Below are positions 41,997 through 50,751 of a stretch of DNA of 64,000 bases, in pieces. The notes under the pieces are model-generated. The model did no database searches. It was not told the DNA's origin and was given only the letters and a program-made list of their open reading frames with translations. The DNA comes from Thermomicrobiales bacterium. GTDB taxonomy: Bacteria > Chloroflexota > Chloroflexia > Thermomicrobiales > CFX8. The stretch lies in NCBI GenBank assembly GCA_037045155.1, contig JBAOIG010000003.1, positions 62,001 through 126,000 on the forward strand. The letters are read 5' to 3'. The first letter of the stretch is position 1. Every line of letters begins with the position of its first letter. Both the position numbers and the translations under genes were made by a program.

Positions 41997-43688
41997 TCAC
42001 GTCTTTCGCCCCATCCGCGCCTCGGCGTCGCGCCGGGCGTCGGTGCTGTCCGTCATGCGGATCAACTGCCGGGCGGCATCCAGCCGGGCGCTCCCCATGC
42101 TGAGCTCGCGGGCGCCAAGACCGATCAGTAGGGGGATTGCGACCGGGTCGCCGGCCATCTCGCCGCAGATGCCGGCGTGCTTGCCGGCCGCGCGGGCCGT
42201 CGCCAGCACGTCATGAATGAGCCGCAGGACGGCGACGTCGAACGCGGGATACTGCGCCGCCAGCGCCGGGTTCGTGCGGTCAACGGCGAGCGTGTACTGG
42301 ACCAGATCGTTGGTGCCGATGCTGACGAAATCGACCTCCCGGATCAGCAGGTCGATCGCGATGGCCGCGCTCGGCACCTCAATCATGATCCCTAGCGGAG
42401 TGTCGTCCCGGTGGGGTATGCCCTCGGATGCCAACTCCCCGGCAACATCGTCGACGAAGCGGCGCGCCGCGTGGACATCGCCAACGGTCGCAACCATCGG
42501 GAACATGATCCAGATGTTGCCGGCCGTCGCCGCGCGTAGCAGGGCGCGGAGCTGGGTTCGGAATGGGTCGGGATGGGCTAGTGACAGGCGCAGCCCGCGA
42601 ACGCCAAGGAACGGGTTCATCTCAGCCGGCCCGCCGTTGCTGATGCCGGGCAGTGGCTTGTCGCCTCCGGCGTCGAGCGTGCGGATAATGACCGGGCGTT
42701 CGCCCATCACCTCGGCCGCATCTCGGTAGGCGGTGTACTGCGCTTCCTCGTCCGGCAACATCGGCTGGTCGACGAACAGGAACTCGGTGCGGAACAGCCC
42801 GATCCCTTCTGCGCCGCGCTCCAGCGCGACCGCCGCCTCGGCTGATGTTCCGATGTTTGCCCGAAGCTCGACACGTTCTCCGTCCAGTGTCACGGCCGGC
42901 AGATCGCGGTCGGTGGCAAGGCGCTCACGTTCGGCGCTCGCGAGCGCCATCCGCTCCCCGGCGGCTGCGAGCGCATTGTCGTCTGGCGACAGGATTAGCT
43001 GGCCGGCGTCGCCATCGAGGATTGCGACCTGGCCGTCGACCGCACGCCGGAGCAGCCCCGCGACGCCGACGACCGTCGGGATGCCGAGTGCCCGGGCGAG
43101 GATCGCGACATGGGCAGTTGTGCTGCCACGTTCGGTCGCGATCCCGGCCAGTCGCGAGACATCCATGCGTGTCGTGTCCGATGGGAACAGCTCATCCGCG
43201 ACGATGATCGCCTCGGTTGGCAAGTCGATCGCAGTACTTGCCTCTCCGCCGTCCAGCGACTGGAGCAGCTGCGACGCGACGTCTCGCGCATCGTCGGCCC
43301 GGGCCCGGAGATAGTCATCGTCGAGCGCGGCGAACATGCTCTCGACCGATGCGGTCACTGTTTCGATTGCGCTCTCGGCGCGCGCGTGCCTCTCGCCGAT
43401 TGCGCGCTCGATCTCGCCAACGAAGGCCGGATCATCGAGGAACAGGCTCTGGGCGTCGAAGATCGCGGCTTCCCGCTGGCCGGCGCGTTCGGCGGTCGTT
43501 GCCCGGGCGGTCGCGATACGACGACGCGTCACCTCGACGGCATCCCGGAACCGGCGAAGCTCTGGCTCGATCTCGCCGGCCTGCAGCGGTGGGCGTTCGG
43601 CGCTCGGCGCGCGTCGTCGGTACGTCACGATTCTGCCGATCCCGATCCCATCGGCTGCGGGTGTGCCGGTCAGGATCTCGGTGGTCAT
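41997..43688 (-). CDS. ptsI: PTS enzyme I (PEP-protein phosphotransferase)
   Basis: First step of the PTS relay: takes phosphate from PEP and passes it to HPr. 563 aa, normal length. The phosphorylated His193 is in ERGSTTAHVAIL, the PEP site blocks EGIGLFRTEFLF and GTNDLVQYTLAVDR are present, and the C-terminal catalytic Cys is in GICGEMAGDP. Its ATG overlaps the HPr stop (ATGA). It is the last gene of dhaK-dhaL-dhaM-ptsH-ptsI, so its main client should be DhaM. Confidence 0.94.
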   Translation of the reverse strand: MTTEILTGTPAADGIGIGRIVTYRRRAPSAERPPLQAGEIEPELRRFRDAVEVTRRRIATARATTAERAGQREAAIFDAQSLFLDDPAFVGEIERAIGERHARAESAIETVTASVESMFAALDDDYLRARADDARDVASQLLQSLDGGEASTAIDLPTEAIIVADELFPSDTTRMDVSRLAGIATERGSTTAHVAILARALGIPTVVGVAGLLRRAVDGQVAILDGDAGQLILSPDDNALAAAGERMALASAERERLATDRDLPAVTLDGERVELRANIGTSAEAAVALERGAEGIGLFRTEFLFVDQPMLPDEEAQYTAYRDAAEVMGERPVIIRTLDAGGDKPLPGISNGGPAEMNPFLGVRGLRLSLAHPDPFRTQLRALLRAATAGNIWIMFPMVATVGDVHAARRFVDDVAGELASEGIPHRDDTPLGIMIEVPSAAIAIDLLIREVDFVSIGTNDLVQYTLAVDRTNPALAAQYPAFDVAVLRLIHDVLATARAAGKHAGICGEMAGDPVAIPLLIGLGARELSMGSARLDAARQLIRMTDSTDARRDAEARMGRKT

Positions 43689-43969
43689 GGCGCAACCTCG
43701 TCGAGGCCGCGCTCGATAAGAGAGCTCAGCGCGATGATCGCGGCGTCTTCGTCCGGCCCGTCGGCGCGGATGAGAATGATGTGATCATGCTCGACGCCAA
43801 GCGTCATCAGGCTGAGGATGCTCTTGGCGTCGGCGTCTCGCAGGGGGTTCCTGGTCAGGTTGGTCAGCCGGATTGCGGCGTCGAACCTGGCCGCGGTCCG
43901 GACGAGCAGGGCAGCCGGGCGCGCGTGTAGCCCCGCTGGGTGGGTGATCGTCAGTCGGGCCTCCCGCAT
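43685..43969 (-). CDS. ptsH: HPr phosphocarrier protein
   Basis: 94-aa carrier between enzyme I and DhaM. His15 in PAGLHARPA is the phosphorylated residue. The serine normally used by HPr kinase aligns with Ser50 in DAKSILSLMTLG, though no kinase gene is in view. Located inside the dha operon, overlapping ptsI by four bases. Confidence 0.93.
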   Translation of the reverse strand: MREARLTITHPAGLHARPAALLVRTAARFDAAIRLTNLTRNPLRDADAKSILSLMTLGVEHDHIILIRADGPDEDAAIIALSSLIERGLDEVAP

Positions 43970-43999
43970 CGCCGCCGCATCCTCTCGCGCTTGCGTTTG

Positions 44000-44401
44000 T
44001 CAGTGTGTGATCTTGGTCAGGCTTCTGGCCCCGAGAGCGGCGGCCGCGACCTCGTCGAGCCCGCCGCCAATGGAGGCCTCGACCGCGGCGATGACCGCGC
44101 CTTCGACGAGCGGCGCATCGCTGAGGACAACTCGTGAGGTGAGTGTGTCGCCTGCCAGCTCCAACGCCGTCTCGGCGCTCATCACTGCCGAGCCGAGATC
44201 CATCAGCACGAGGATGCCATCGCCGGTGTCGGCGGCCGTTAGCGCCTCGCAGATCCCGCCGGGGTCGGTGCCGAGCGAGCCATCCGCAGAGCCACCCACG
44301 GCTCGGATCGTGATGAGCCCTCCGGCCATCTGCTCGGCCATTTCCCGGACACCCTCGGCGAGCTTCCGGCTATGACTGACGATGACGATCCCGACCGGCA
44401 T
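44000..44401 (-). CDS. dhaM: DhaM phosphoryl-transfer subunit of PTS-dependent DHA kinase
   Basis: 133-aa EIIA-mannose-like protein. His10 in GIVIVSHSRKLAEG is the phosphoacceptor, and GTDPGGICEAL and LVLMDLGSAVMSAE are DhaM motifs. In E. coli DhaM is fused to HPr and EI domains; here these are separate downstream genes. It rephosphorylates the ADP bound to DhaL. Confidence 0.93.
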   Translation of the reverse strand: MPVGIVIVSHSRKLAEGVREMAEQMAGGLITIRAVGGSADGSLGTDPGGICEALTAADTGDGILVLMDLGSAVMSAETALELAGDTLTSRVVLSDAPLVEGAVIAAVEASIGGGLDEVAAAALGARSLTKITH

Positions 44402-44425
44402 GCTCTCCCCTGTCGCTGACGTTCG

Positions 44426-45070
44426 TCAGGCGTCCGCTCGTTCACGGACGAGGTCGGCGATCGCGCGAAGGATGTAGTACGACGACGTCGCTCCCGGGTC
44501 CTGATGCCCGATGCTGCGCTCGCCGAGGTAGCTGGCGCGGCCCTTGGTCGCCAGCAGCGGGATGGTCGATTCCATCCCCTGGCGGGCGGCCTCGGCGGCA
44601 CGGTCGAGCGCGTCGACCGCGCTGGCGCCCGCCTCGACGGCCGCGGTCAACGCATCGACTGCGGGTGAAATCGCGTCGACCATCGTCTTCTCGCCCGTCG
44701 TCGCCTTGCCGCGCGCCTGGACTCCCTCCAGCGCCGCCTTCATCGCGGCTGCGAGATCTGTCGTCGTCGTTGCGCCATTGGCGGGAATGACCGCCGATGC
44801 GCGCAGGAACGCCGTGCCGTAGAGGGGGCCGGCAGCGCCGCCAACGGTCGAGATCAACGTCATCGCAACCGCCTTGATCACTGCGGCCAGCGACTGGTCC
44901 GATTGCTCCTGAACCTTCGCCCATGCGGCGGTGAATCCGCGGTTCATGTTGGTGCCGTGGTCGCCATCGCCGATCGCCGCGTCGAGTTGGGTCAGCTCGA
45001 CCGAGTGCTCGGCAAGCGTGGCCTGAACCCGCTCGACGATCGCGAGCCCCAATCCGTCCGTGTTACCCAT
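44426..45070 (-). CDS. dhaL: DhaL, ADP-binding subunit of PTS-dependent DHA kinase
   Basis: 214-aa subunit holding ADP as a permanent cofactor. The Mg-binding aspartates Asp30, Asp35 and Asp37 are all present in LDAAIGDGDHGTNMNRGF, matching the E. coli positions. GGAAGPLYGTAFLRA and the DPGATSSYYIL ending are typical. Starts 39 bases after dhaK. Confidence 0.93.
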   Translation of the reverse strand: MGNTDGLGLAIVERVQATLAEHSVELTQLDAAIGDGDHGTNMNRGFTAAWAKVQEQSDQSLAAVIKAVAMTLISTVGGAAGPLYGTAFLRASAVIPANGATTTTDLAAAMKAALEGVQARGKATTGEKTMVDAISPAVDALTAAVEAGASAVDALDRAAEAARQGMESTIPLLATKGRASYLGERSIGHQDPGATSSYYILRAIADLVRERADA

Positions 45071-45108
45071 CCAGCCTCCTCAACCCGCTACGTCGTGCGT
45101 CGCCGGGA

Positions 45109-46110
45109 TCATACGCCCCAACGCAGCGCGGCCGTGTGGACTGGCGCGTCCCACAGATCGGTCAGCTCGTTGTCCAGCCGCAGCAGTGTGATCGATGTGC
45201 CGGCCATCTCCAGCGACGTGATGTAGTTGCCGACGAGCGAACGGACGATCGTAACGCCCTGACCTCGGAGGATCCTGTCGAGGTGGCGATAGACGATGTA
45301 AAGCTCCATCAGCGGGGTGCCGCCCATCCCATTGACGAAGGCCAGCACCTGCTCGCCCTGCCGGAGACCGAGATCGTCAACGATCGGTGTCGTCAACATG
45401 TCGACGATCTCGTCGGCCGGCGCCAGTGGCAGTCGATGCCGGCCTGGTTCACCATGGATTCCGATGCCGATCTCCATCTCGTTCTCGGCGAGGTCGAATG
45501 TCGGCTTGCCGGCGGCTGGCACCGTGCAGGAGGTCAGCGCCATGCCCATGGTGCGGACATTGTTGTTCACCTTCCGGCAGATCGCGGCGACGTCATCGAG
45601 GCTGGCCCTGCGCTCCGCCAGCGCGCCGGTGATCTTCTCGGCCAGCACCGTCCCGCCGACGCCGCGCCGGCCGGCGGTGTAGAGACTGTCCTGGACGGCG
45701 ACATCGTCGTTGATGACGACGCTCCGCACAGTGATCCCCTCAACCTCGGCCAACTCCGCCGCGAGCTCGAAGTTCATGATGTCGCCAGTGTAGTTCTTCA
45801 CGATATGGATGATCCCAGCGCCGCCGTCGACCGCCTTCGTCGCGGCCAGCATCTGATCCGGGACAGGTGACGTGAATACCTCGCCGGGGCAAGCGGCGTC
45901 GAGCATGCCCATGCCGACGAAACCGCCATGCAGCGGCTCGTGACCGCTGCCGCCACCGGAGACGACGCCGACCTTCCCGGCGATCGGCGCGTCGGCGCGC
46001 ACGATCACCTTGAGCTCGGGATCAACCCGCAGCAACGACGGATGGGCCGCGGCGATACCTTCCAGCGACTCGCGGACGACATCGTCGACCTTATTGATAA
46101 GCTTCTTCAC
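45109..46110 (-). CDS. dhaK: DhaK, dihydroxyacetone-binding kinase subunit
   Basis: 333-aa subunit that binds dihydroxyacetone covalently and forms dihydroxyacetone phosphate. The hemiaminal His219 is in EIGIGIHGEPG, with His57 in GGGSGHEPLHGG and Asp109 in NYTGDIMNF, so the active site is intact. First gene of the five-gene leftward operon. It is divergent from glpF across 537 bases, and no DhaR or DhaS regulator is visible. Confidence 0.95.
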   Translation of the reverse strand: MKKLINKVDDVVRESLEGIAAAHPSLLRVDPELKVIVRADAPIAGKVGVVSGGGSGHEPLHGGFVGMGMLDAACPGEVFTSPVPDQMLAATKAVDGGAGIIHIVKNYTGDIMNFELAAELAEVEGITVRSVVINDDVAVQDSLYTAGRRGVGGTVLAEKITGALAERRASLDDVAAICRKVNNNVRTMGMALTSCTVPAAGKPTFDLAENEMEIGIGIHGEPGRHRLPLAPADEIVDMLTTPIVDDLGLRQGEQVLAFVNGMGGTPLMELYIVYRHLDRILRGQGVTIVRSLVGNYITSLEMAGTSITLLRLDNELTDLWDAPVHTAALRWGV

Positions 46111-46647
46111 GAGTCTCCTCCATCACAAGGCTGTGGTGGTCTTGCCGGTAGTTACGTGTGATCCGCCGCCAGGTCACTCACGGGGAACTGGTTTCTGGAT
46201 CCACGCGAGTCTCACTCCCTTGTATCTTCGGTCTTCCGGCGCGGTTGCGCGAGCGGTCAACGGTGGAACGTGGCATGCATTGTTCGTGCCATTGGTTTGG
46301 CCGCGTGGCGCATTGACAATCGCCCCATGGTGGACTATCTGTAACGGTGTCTTATCGCCCGACGTGATCGCTGCCGATTCTGGAGCGAGGTGGCGTCGAG
46401 GCATAAAAGCCGACCCCGAAGATGGCTGTCGGCGCAGCGCATCACAAACGCTTCCCGCCGGCCGACGCCAGAGTCCGTGACTCTAACGCCGGGAGCGCGG
46501 GTTTCGCCGTTCGGACTCTCGGACGGCAACGATACGGAAAGGGAGGATGCCCGTCCGCGCAGGGGTCGCGGCGCGCGTTGATCCATGCAGGCCGCGCGCG
46601 CGTTCCAGTTACGATCGATATGAATCAAGAATAAAGGGAGCACGTGG
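46111..46647. other. 537-base divergent intergenic region dhaK-glpF
   Basis: No gene is supported. It must hold both divergent promoters; only the rightward one (46313-46341) is clear. TGGCATGCATTGTTCGTGCCA, at about 46271, is a short inverted repeat (TGGCA/TGCCA, 11 apart) just upstream of that promoter and could be an operator. The last 250 bases are a long G/C-rich leader to glpF with AAAGGGAG as its ribosome-binding site. Confidence 0.5.
46313..46341 (+). promoter_or_regulatory. Promoter for glpF-glpK-glpD
   Basis: TTGACA (46313-46318) and TATCTG (46336-46341) with an ideal 17-base spacer. It would give a leader of about 300 nt before the glpF start. Confidence 0.6.
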
Positions 46648-47472
46648 ATGCGTCGGGATACCCTTTCGGCGAAATTATGGGCCGAGTTCATCGGCACTGC
46701 GTTCCTGTTGTTATTGGGTGATGGCGTTGTCGCTAACACGGTCTTCGCCTCACGTCTGGGTGTCGCGCCTGACAACCCGTGGGCAGGCTACGATTGGAAT
46801 ACGATCGCCCTGGGCTGGGCCTTCGCCGTCGTGATGGCGGTCTATGTCGCTGGCGGAATCACCGGCGCGCATATCAACCCTGCCGTTACCGCCGCCGCAA
46901 TGGCGCGCAGAACGATGGATGTGACAACCGGCATCTTCTACTGGATCGTCCAGGTCGCTGGCGGGTTCGTCGGCGCATTCCTCGTCTGGGTCCTCTACAA
47001 GGGGGATTTCGACGGCCAGGGCTGGAAAAATGTCTTCTATACCGGCCCGAGCAAGTACTACGATGGGGCGTGGTTCAACCTGTATTTCGCCGAGTTTGTC
47101 GGCACCTTCATGCTGGTGCTGCTGATCTATGCCATCGTCGACAACATCCGCAACATCGGGCCGGGCGCGAATCTCTGGCCGTTCATGGTTGGCATGGCCG
47201 TCCTGGCAATCGGTCTCTCGCTCGGCGGCCCGACCGGGTACGCGATCAACCCGGCCCGTGACCTCGGGCCACGCCTGTTCTCCGGCATCTTCCTGTCGGG
47301 CGACAATATCGCGTTCAAGGACTCGTACTTCCTCGTGCCGATCATTGCCCCGCTACTCGGCGGCGTGGCCGGCGCGTTCTTCTACGACTTCCTCGTGAAG
47401 CCGATGCTGCCGCTGCCCAAGGAGCCCGAGCCACAACCGCGTGGCGCGGACGTTGCGCACGACGGCGATTAG
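46648..47472 (+). CDS. glpF: Glycerol facilitator (aquaglyceroporin)
   Basis: Six-helix MIP-family channel, 274 aa, admitting glycerol. The two half-helix motifs are NPA at residues 77-79 (GAHINPAVT) and NPAR near residue 201 (YAINPARDLGPR); the filter Arg follows the second NPA and Asp after it is the glycerol-channel signature. The C-terminal 25 residues are charged and cytoplasmic. Followed 49 bases later by glpK. Confidence 0.95.
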   Translation: MRRDTLSAKLWAEFIGTAFLLLLGDGVVANTVFASRLGVAPDNPWAGYDWNTIALGWAFAVVMAVYVAGGITGAHINPAVTAAAMARRTMDVTTGIFYWIVQVAGGFVGAFLVWVLYKGDFDGQGWKNVFYTGPSKYYDGAWFNLYFAEFVGTFMLVLLIYAIVDNIRNIGPGANLWPFMVGMAVLAIGLSLGGPTGYAINPARDLGPRLFSGIFLSGDNIAFKDSYFLVPIIAPLLGGVAGAFFYDFLVKPMLPLPKEPEPQPRGADVAHDGD

Positions 47473-47521
47473 CGTCTGCCCGACCGATGGCGTTCGGGAA
47501 GCATCTCAAAGGAGGAACCAT

Positions 47522-49030
47522 ATGGCCGACAAGAAGTACGTCGCGGCGATCGACCAGGGGACGACGAGCACGCGCTGCATGATCTTCGACCACTCCGGCA
47601 ACGTTGTCGCCATTGAGCAGATGGAGCACGAGCAGGTCTACCCACAGCCGGGCTGGGTCGAACACCGCCCGGGCGAGATCTGGCATCACACGCAGGCAGT
47701 CGTCCAGGGCGCGCTCTCCAAGAGTCTCGTCCGCAAGGAGGATATCGCCGCGGTCGGCATCACCAACCAGCGTGAGACGACCGTCGTCTGGGACAGGCGC
47801 ACCGGTGAGCCGCTCTACAACGCCATCGTCTGGCAGGACACTCGCACCGACCATATCGTCAACGAACTCGCCCGGGATGGCGGCCAGGATCGCTTCCGCG
47901 ACAAGACGGGTCTGCCGCTGGCCACCTACTTCTCCGGCCCGAAGGTGCGCTGGATCCTCGACAACGTCCCCGGCGCGCTGGAGAAAGCCGAGGCCGGCAA
48001 TGCGCTCTTCGGCAACATCGACTCGTTCGTGACCTGGTGGCTCACCGGCGGGCCGAATGGCGGCATCCACATCACCGACGTGACCAACGCGTCGCGCACG
48101 ATGCTGATGAACCTCGAGACGCTGGATTGGGACGACGACCTGCTGAAGGCGATCGGTGTGCCGCGTCAGATGCTGCCCGAGATTCGATCGAGCAGCGAGA
48201 CCTACGGTCACGTCAAGGGTGGCGCGCTGGATGGCGTGCCGGTGGCCGGCATCCTCGGCGATCAGCAGGCGGCCACGATGGGCCAGGTCTGCTTCGGCGT
48301 CGGCGAGGCCAAGAATACGTATGGCACCGGCTGCTTCATGATCTACAACACCGGCACGGAGCTGGTGCCCTCGAAGAGCGGCCTGCTGACGACTGTCTGC
48401 TACAAGCTCGGCAATCAGCCGGCCGTCTACGCCCTCGAGGGCTCGGTTGCGATCAGCGGCGCGCTCGTCCAGTGGCTCCGCGACAACCTCGGGCTGATCA
48501 AGAGCGCGCCCGAGATCGAGGATATGGCGAAGACGGTCAGCGACAATGGCGGCATCTACTTCGTCCCCGCCTTCTCCGGCCTGTTCGCCCCCTACTGGCG
48601 CAGCGACGCGCGCGGCGCAATCGTCGGTCTCACTCGCTACGTCAACAAGGGACACCTGGCCCGCGCCACGCTGGAGGCGACTGCCTATCAGACGCGCGAG
48701 GTGGCCGAGGCGATGGAGAAGGACTCCGGCTCGGAGCTTGCCGCGCTGAAGGTCGACGGCGGGATGGTCTACAACGACCTGCTGATGCAATTCCAGGCGG
48801 ACATCCTCGGCGTCACCGTCGTACGGCCGAAGGTCGCCGAGACGACCGCGCTCGGCGCGGCCTACGCGGCCGGCCTGGCAACCGGCTTCTGGGGCAACCT
48901 CGAAGATCTGCGTCAGAACTGGAACGAAGACAAGCGCTGGGAACCACGCATGAACGAGGCAGAGCGCGAAAAGTACTACCGTGACTGGAAGCGCGCCGTC
49001 GAGCGCACCTTCGACTGGGTCGAAGCATAG
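47522..49030 (+). CDS. glpK: Glycerol kinase
   Basis: 502-aa FGGY-family kinase making glycerol 3-phosphate and trapping imported glycerol. ATG 47522 follows AAAGGAGGAACC; an in-phase extension upstream overlaps glpF. YVAAIDQGTTSTRCMIFD, ITNQRETTVVWD, GNIDSFVTWWLTGG and KNTYGTGCFMIYNTG are hallmark blocks. Confidence 0.96.
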   Translation: MADKKYVAAIDQGTTSTRCMIFDHSGNVVAIEQMEHEQVYPQPGWVEHRPGEIWHHTQAVVQGALSKSLVRKEDIAAVGITNQRETTVVWDRRTGEPLYNAIVWQDTRTDHIVNELARDGGQDRFRDKTGLPLATYFSGPKVRWILDNVPGALEKAEAGNALFGNIDSFVTWWLTGGPNGGIHITDVTNASRTMLMNLETLDWDDDLLKAIGVPRQMLPEIRSSSETYGHVKGGALDGVPVAGILGDQQAATMGQVCFGVGEAKNTYGTGCFMIYNTGTELVPSKSGLLTTVCYKLGNQPAVYALEGSVAISGALVQWLRDNLGLIKSAPEIEDMAKTVSDNGGIYFVPAFSGLFAPYWRSDARGAIVGLTRYVNKGHLARATLEATAYQTREVAEAMEKDSGSELAALKVDGGMVYNDLLMQFQADILGVTVVRPKVAETTALGAAYAAGLATGFWGNLEDLRQNWNEDKRWEPRMNEAEREKYYRDWKRAVERTFDWVEA

Positions 49031-49050
49031 GCACGATCCGGACGTGAGAT

Positions 49051-49091
49051 GCGGGACGCGGAGCGCGGATGAGCTGCGTTCCGCGTCCCGC
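49051..49091 (+). terminator. Hairpin after glpK
   Basis: Perfect 12-bp inverted repeat GCGGGACGCGGA / TCCGCGTCCCGC, 21 bases after the stop. The 5' arm continues as seven-base units (GCGGGAC, GCGGAGC, GCGGATG), linking it to the period-7 tracts elsewhere in the window. Confidence 0.6.
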
Positions 49092-49185
49092 TGTCGTTCT
49101 CGCTGCTGTGGCAGCAGCTATGCGACATAACGAGCATGCCGAAGGCAGCGGGTCCGAGCGGTGATGACGGGAGAAGGAGTGAACC

Positions 49186-50751
49186 ATGCGTCGGGACGAA
49201 CAGCTCGCCAGGCTCAATCACACGTTCGACGTGCTGGTGATCGGCGGCGGGGCGACGGGCCTCGGCGTCGCGCTCGATAGCGCCTCGCGCGGCTACTCGA
49301 CCCTGCTCGTCGAGGCGCGCGACTTCGCCCAGGGCACCAGCTCGCGCAGCACCAAGCTCGTCCACGGCGGCGTGCGCTACCTCGAACGCGGCGATATCAA
49401 GCTGGTCCACGAGGCGCTTCACGAGCGGGGCCGGCTGATCCGCAATGCGCCACACCTCGTCCACGAGCTCCGCTTCCTCATCCCGACCTATCATGCCTGG
49501 CAGTTGCCCTACTACGGTATCGGGCTGAAGATGTACGACCTGCTCGCCGGCCGGCTCGGACTGTCGCGTTCGACGATCGTCACCGCCGGTGGCGCAGCCA
49601 GGCTCATCCCGACGATCAACACCGACGGGCTCAAGGGCGGCGTGATCTACAGCGACGCCCAGTTCAACGACTCTCGCCTCGCACTGATCCTGGCCCGCAC
49701 CGCCGTCCAGCAAGGCGCGACCATCCTCAACGATGCCCCCGTCCGCGATCTGCTCAAGGACGGCGGACGTGTCGTCGGCGCGGTCATCGACGATACCGTC
49801 AACGGAGAACGCCACGAGGTGTACGCGCATGCCGTCGTCAACGCCACCGGGGTCTTCGCCGACGAGATCCGCCGGATGGACGACCCGGCAGTCAAGCCGA
49901 TGATGGCGCCCAGCCAGGGCGTGCATCTCGTCCTCGATCGCAGCTTCCTGCCCTCCGATACCGGCATCCTGATCCCCAAGACCGACGATGGCCGCGTCAT
50001 CTTCATCATTCCCTGGCAGGGACACACGCTCGCCGGAACGACCGACACCGAGCTGGCAGATCCCGAGCTGGAGCCGAAGGCCCACGAGGACGAGATCGAC
50101 TTCATCCTCGCCCACGTCGACCGCTTCCTCACGCGGAAGCCGAGTCGCTCCGACGTCCGCGCGGTCTTCGCTGGCCTGCGTCCACTGGTCCGCCCGCTTG
50201 CCGACGATGAATCGACCGCCGCGCTCTCGCGCGACCACACCCTCATGGAGAGCCCCTCGGGCCTGGTGACGATCGCCGGCGGCAAGTGGACGACCTACCG
50301 GCGCATGGCCGAGGACACCGTCAACCACGTCGCCGGAGTCGCCGCGCTGCCCCGGCGCGAGTGCCTCACGGCCGATCTGCCGCTCCTCGGCGCGACATCG
50401 CGGATACCACGCTGGATGGAGTTCGGCGCGAGCGCCGACGAAGCAGCCGAGTACGAGGCGAAGTACCCGGGCATCCTCCACCCGCGCCTGCCCTACAGCC
50501 TGGCGATGACCGCCTACGTCATCGAGAATGAAATGCCAGTCCAACTCGACGACGTCCTCGCCCGCCGCCTGCGTGCCCTCCTCCTCGACGCCGAAGCCGC
50601 CATCGACGCCGCCCCCACCGTCGCCGCCCTCATGGCCAGGCTCCAGAACCACGACGACGCCTGGGTCGCCCGCCAGCTCGAATCCTTCACCGCCCTCGCC
50701 CGTGAGCATTACGTCGTCGGGGACGGGGGACGGGGGATGGGGGCTATTTGA
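49186..50751 (+). CDS. glpD: Glycerol-3-phosphate dehydrogenase (FAD)
   Basis: 521-aa membrane-associated flavoenzyme oxidising glycerol 3-phosphate to dihydroxyacetone phosphate and feeding quinones. The FAD site VLVIGGGATGLGVALD is near residues 13-28, followed by TSSRSTKLVHGGVRYLE, and VTIAGGKWTTYRRMAEDT near residue 365. The last ten residues (GDGGRGMGAI) are encoded by a period-7 G-rich tract and are not family-like, so the 3' end was probably rewritten by that repeat. The stop overlaps the convergent disrupted gene by eight bases. Confidence 0.95.
   Translation: MRRDEQLARLNHTFDVLVIGGGATGLGVALDSASRGYSTLLVEARDFAQGTSSRSTKLVHGGVRYLERGDIKLVHEALHERGRLIRNAPHLVHELRFLIPTYHAWQLPYYGIGLKMYDLLAGRLGLSRSTIVTAGGAARLIPTINTDGLKGGVIYSDAQFNDSRLALILARTAVQQGATILNDAPVRDLLKDGGRVVGAVIDDTVNGERHEVYAHAVVNATGVFADEIRRMDDPAVKPMMAPSQGVHLVLDRSFLPSDTGILIPKTDDGRVIFIIPWQGHTLAGTTDTELADPELEPKAHEDEIDFILAHVDRFLTRKPSRSDVRAVFAGLRPLVRPLADDESTAALSRDHTLMESPSGLVTIAGGKWTTYRRMAEDTVNHVAGVAALPRRECLTADLPLLGATSRIPRWMEFGASADEAAEYEAKYPGILHPRLPYSLAMTAYVIENEMPVQLDDVLARRLRALLLDAEAAIDAAPTVAALMARLQNHDDAWVARQLESFTALAREHYVVGDGGRGMGAI
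50719..50743. repeat. Period-7 G-rich tract at the end of glpD
   Basis: GGGGACG, GGGGACG, GGGGATG, GGGG: three and a half units of seven bases, inside the last codons of glpD. Four G-runs could form a quadruplex on this strand. Confidence 0.8.
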
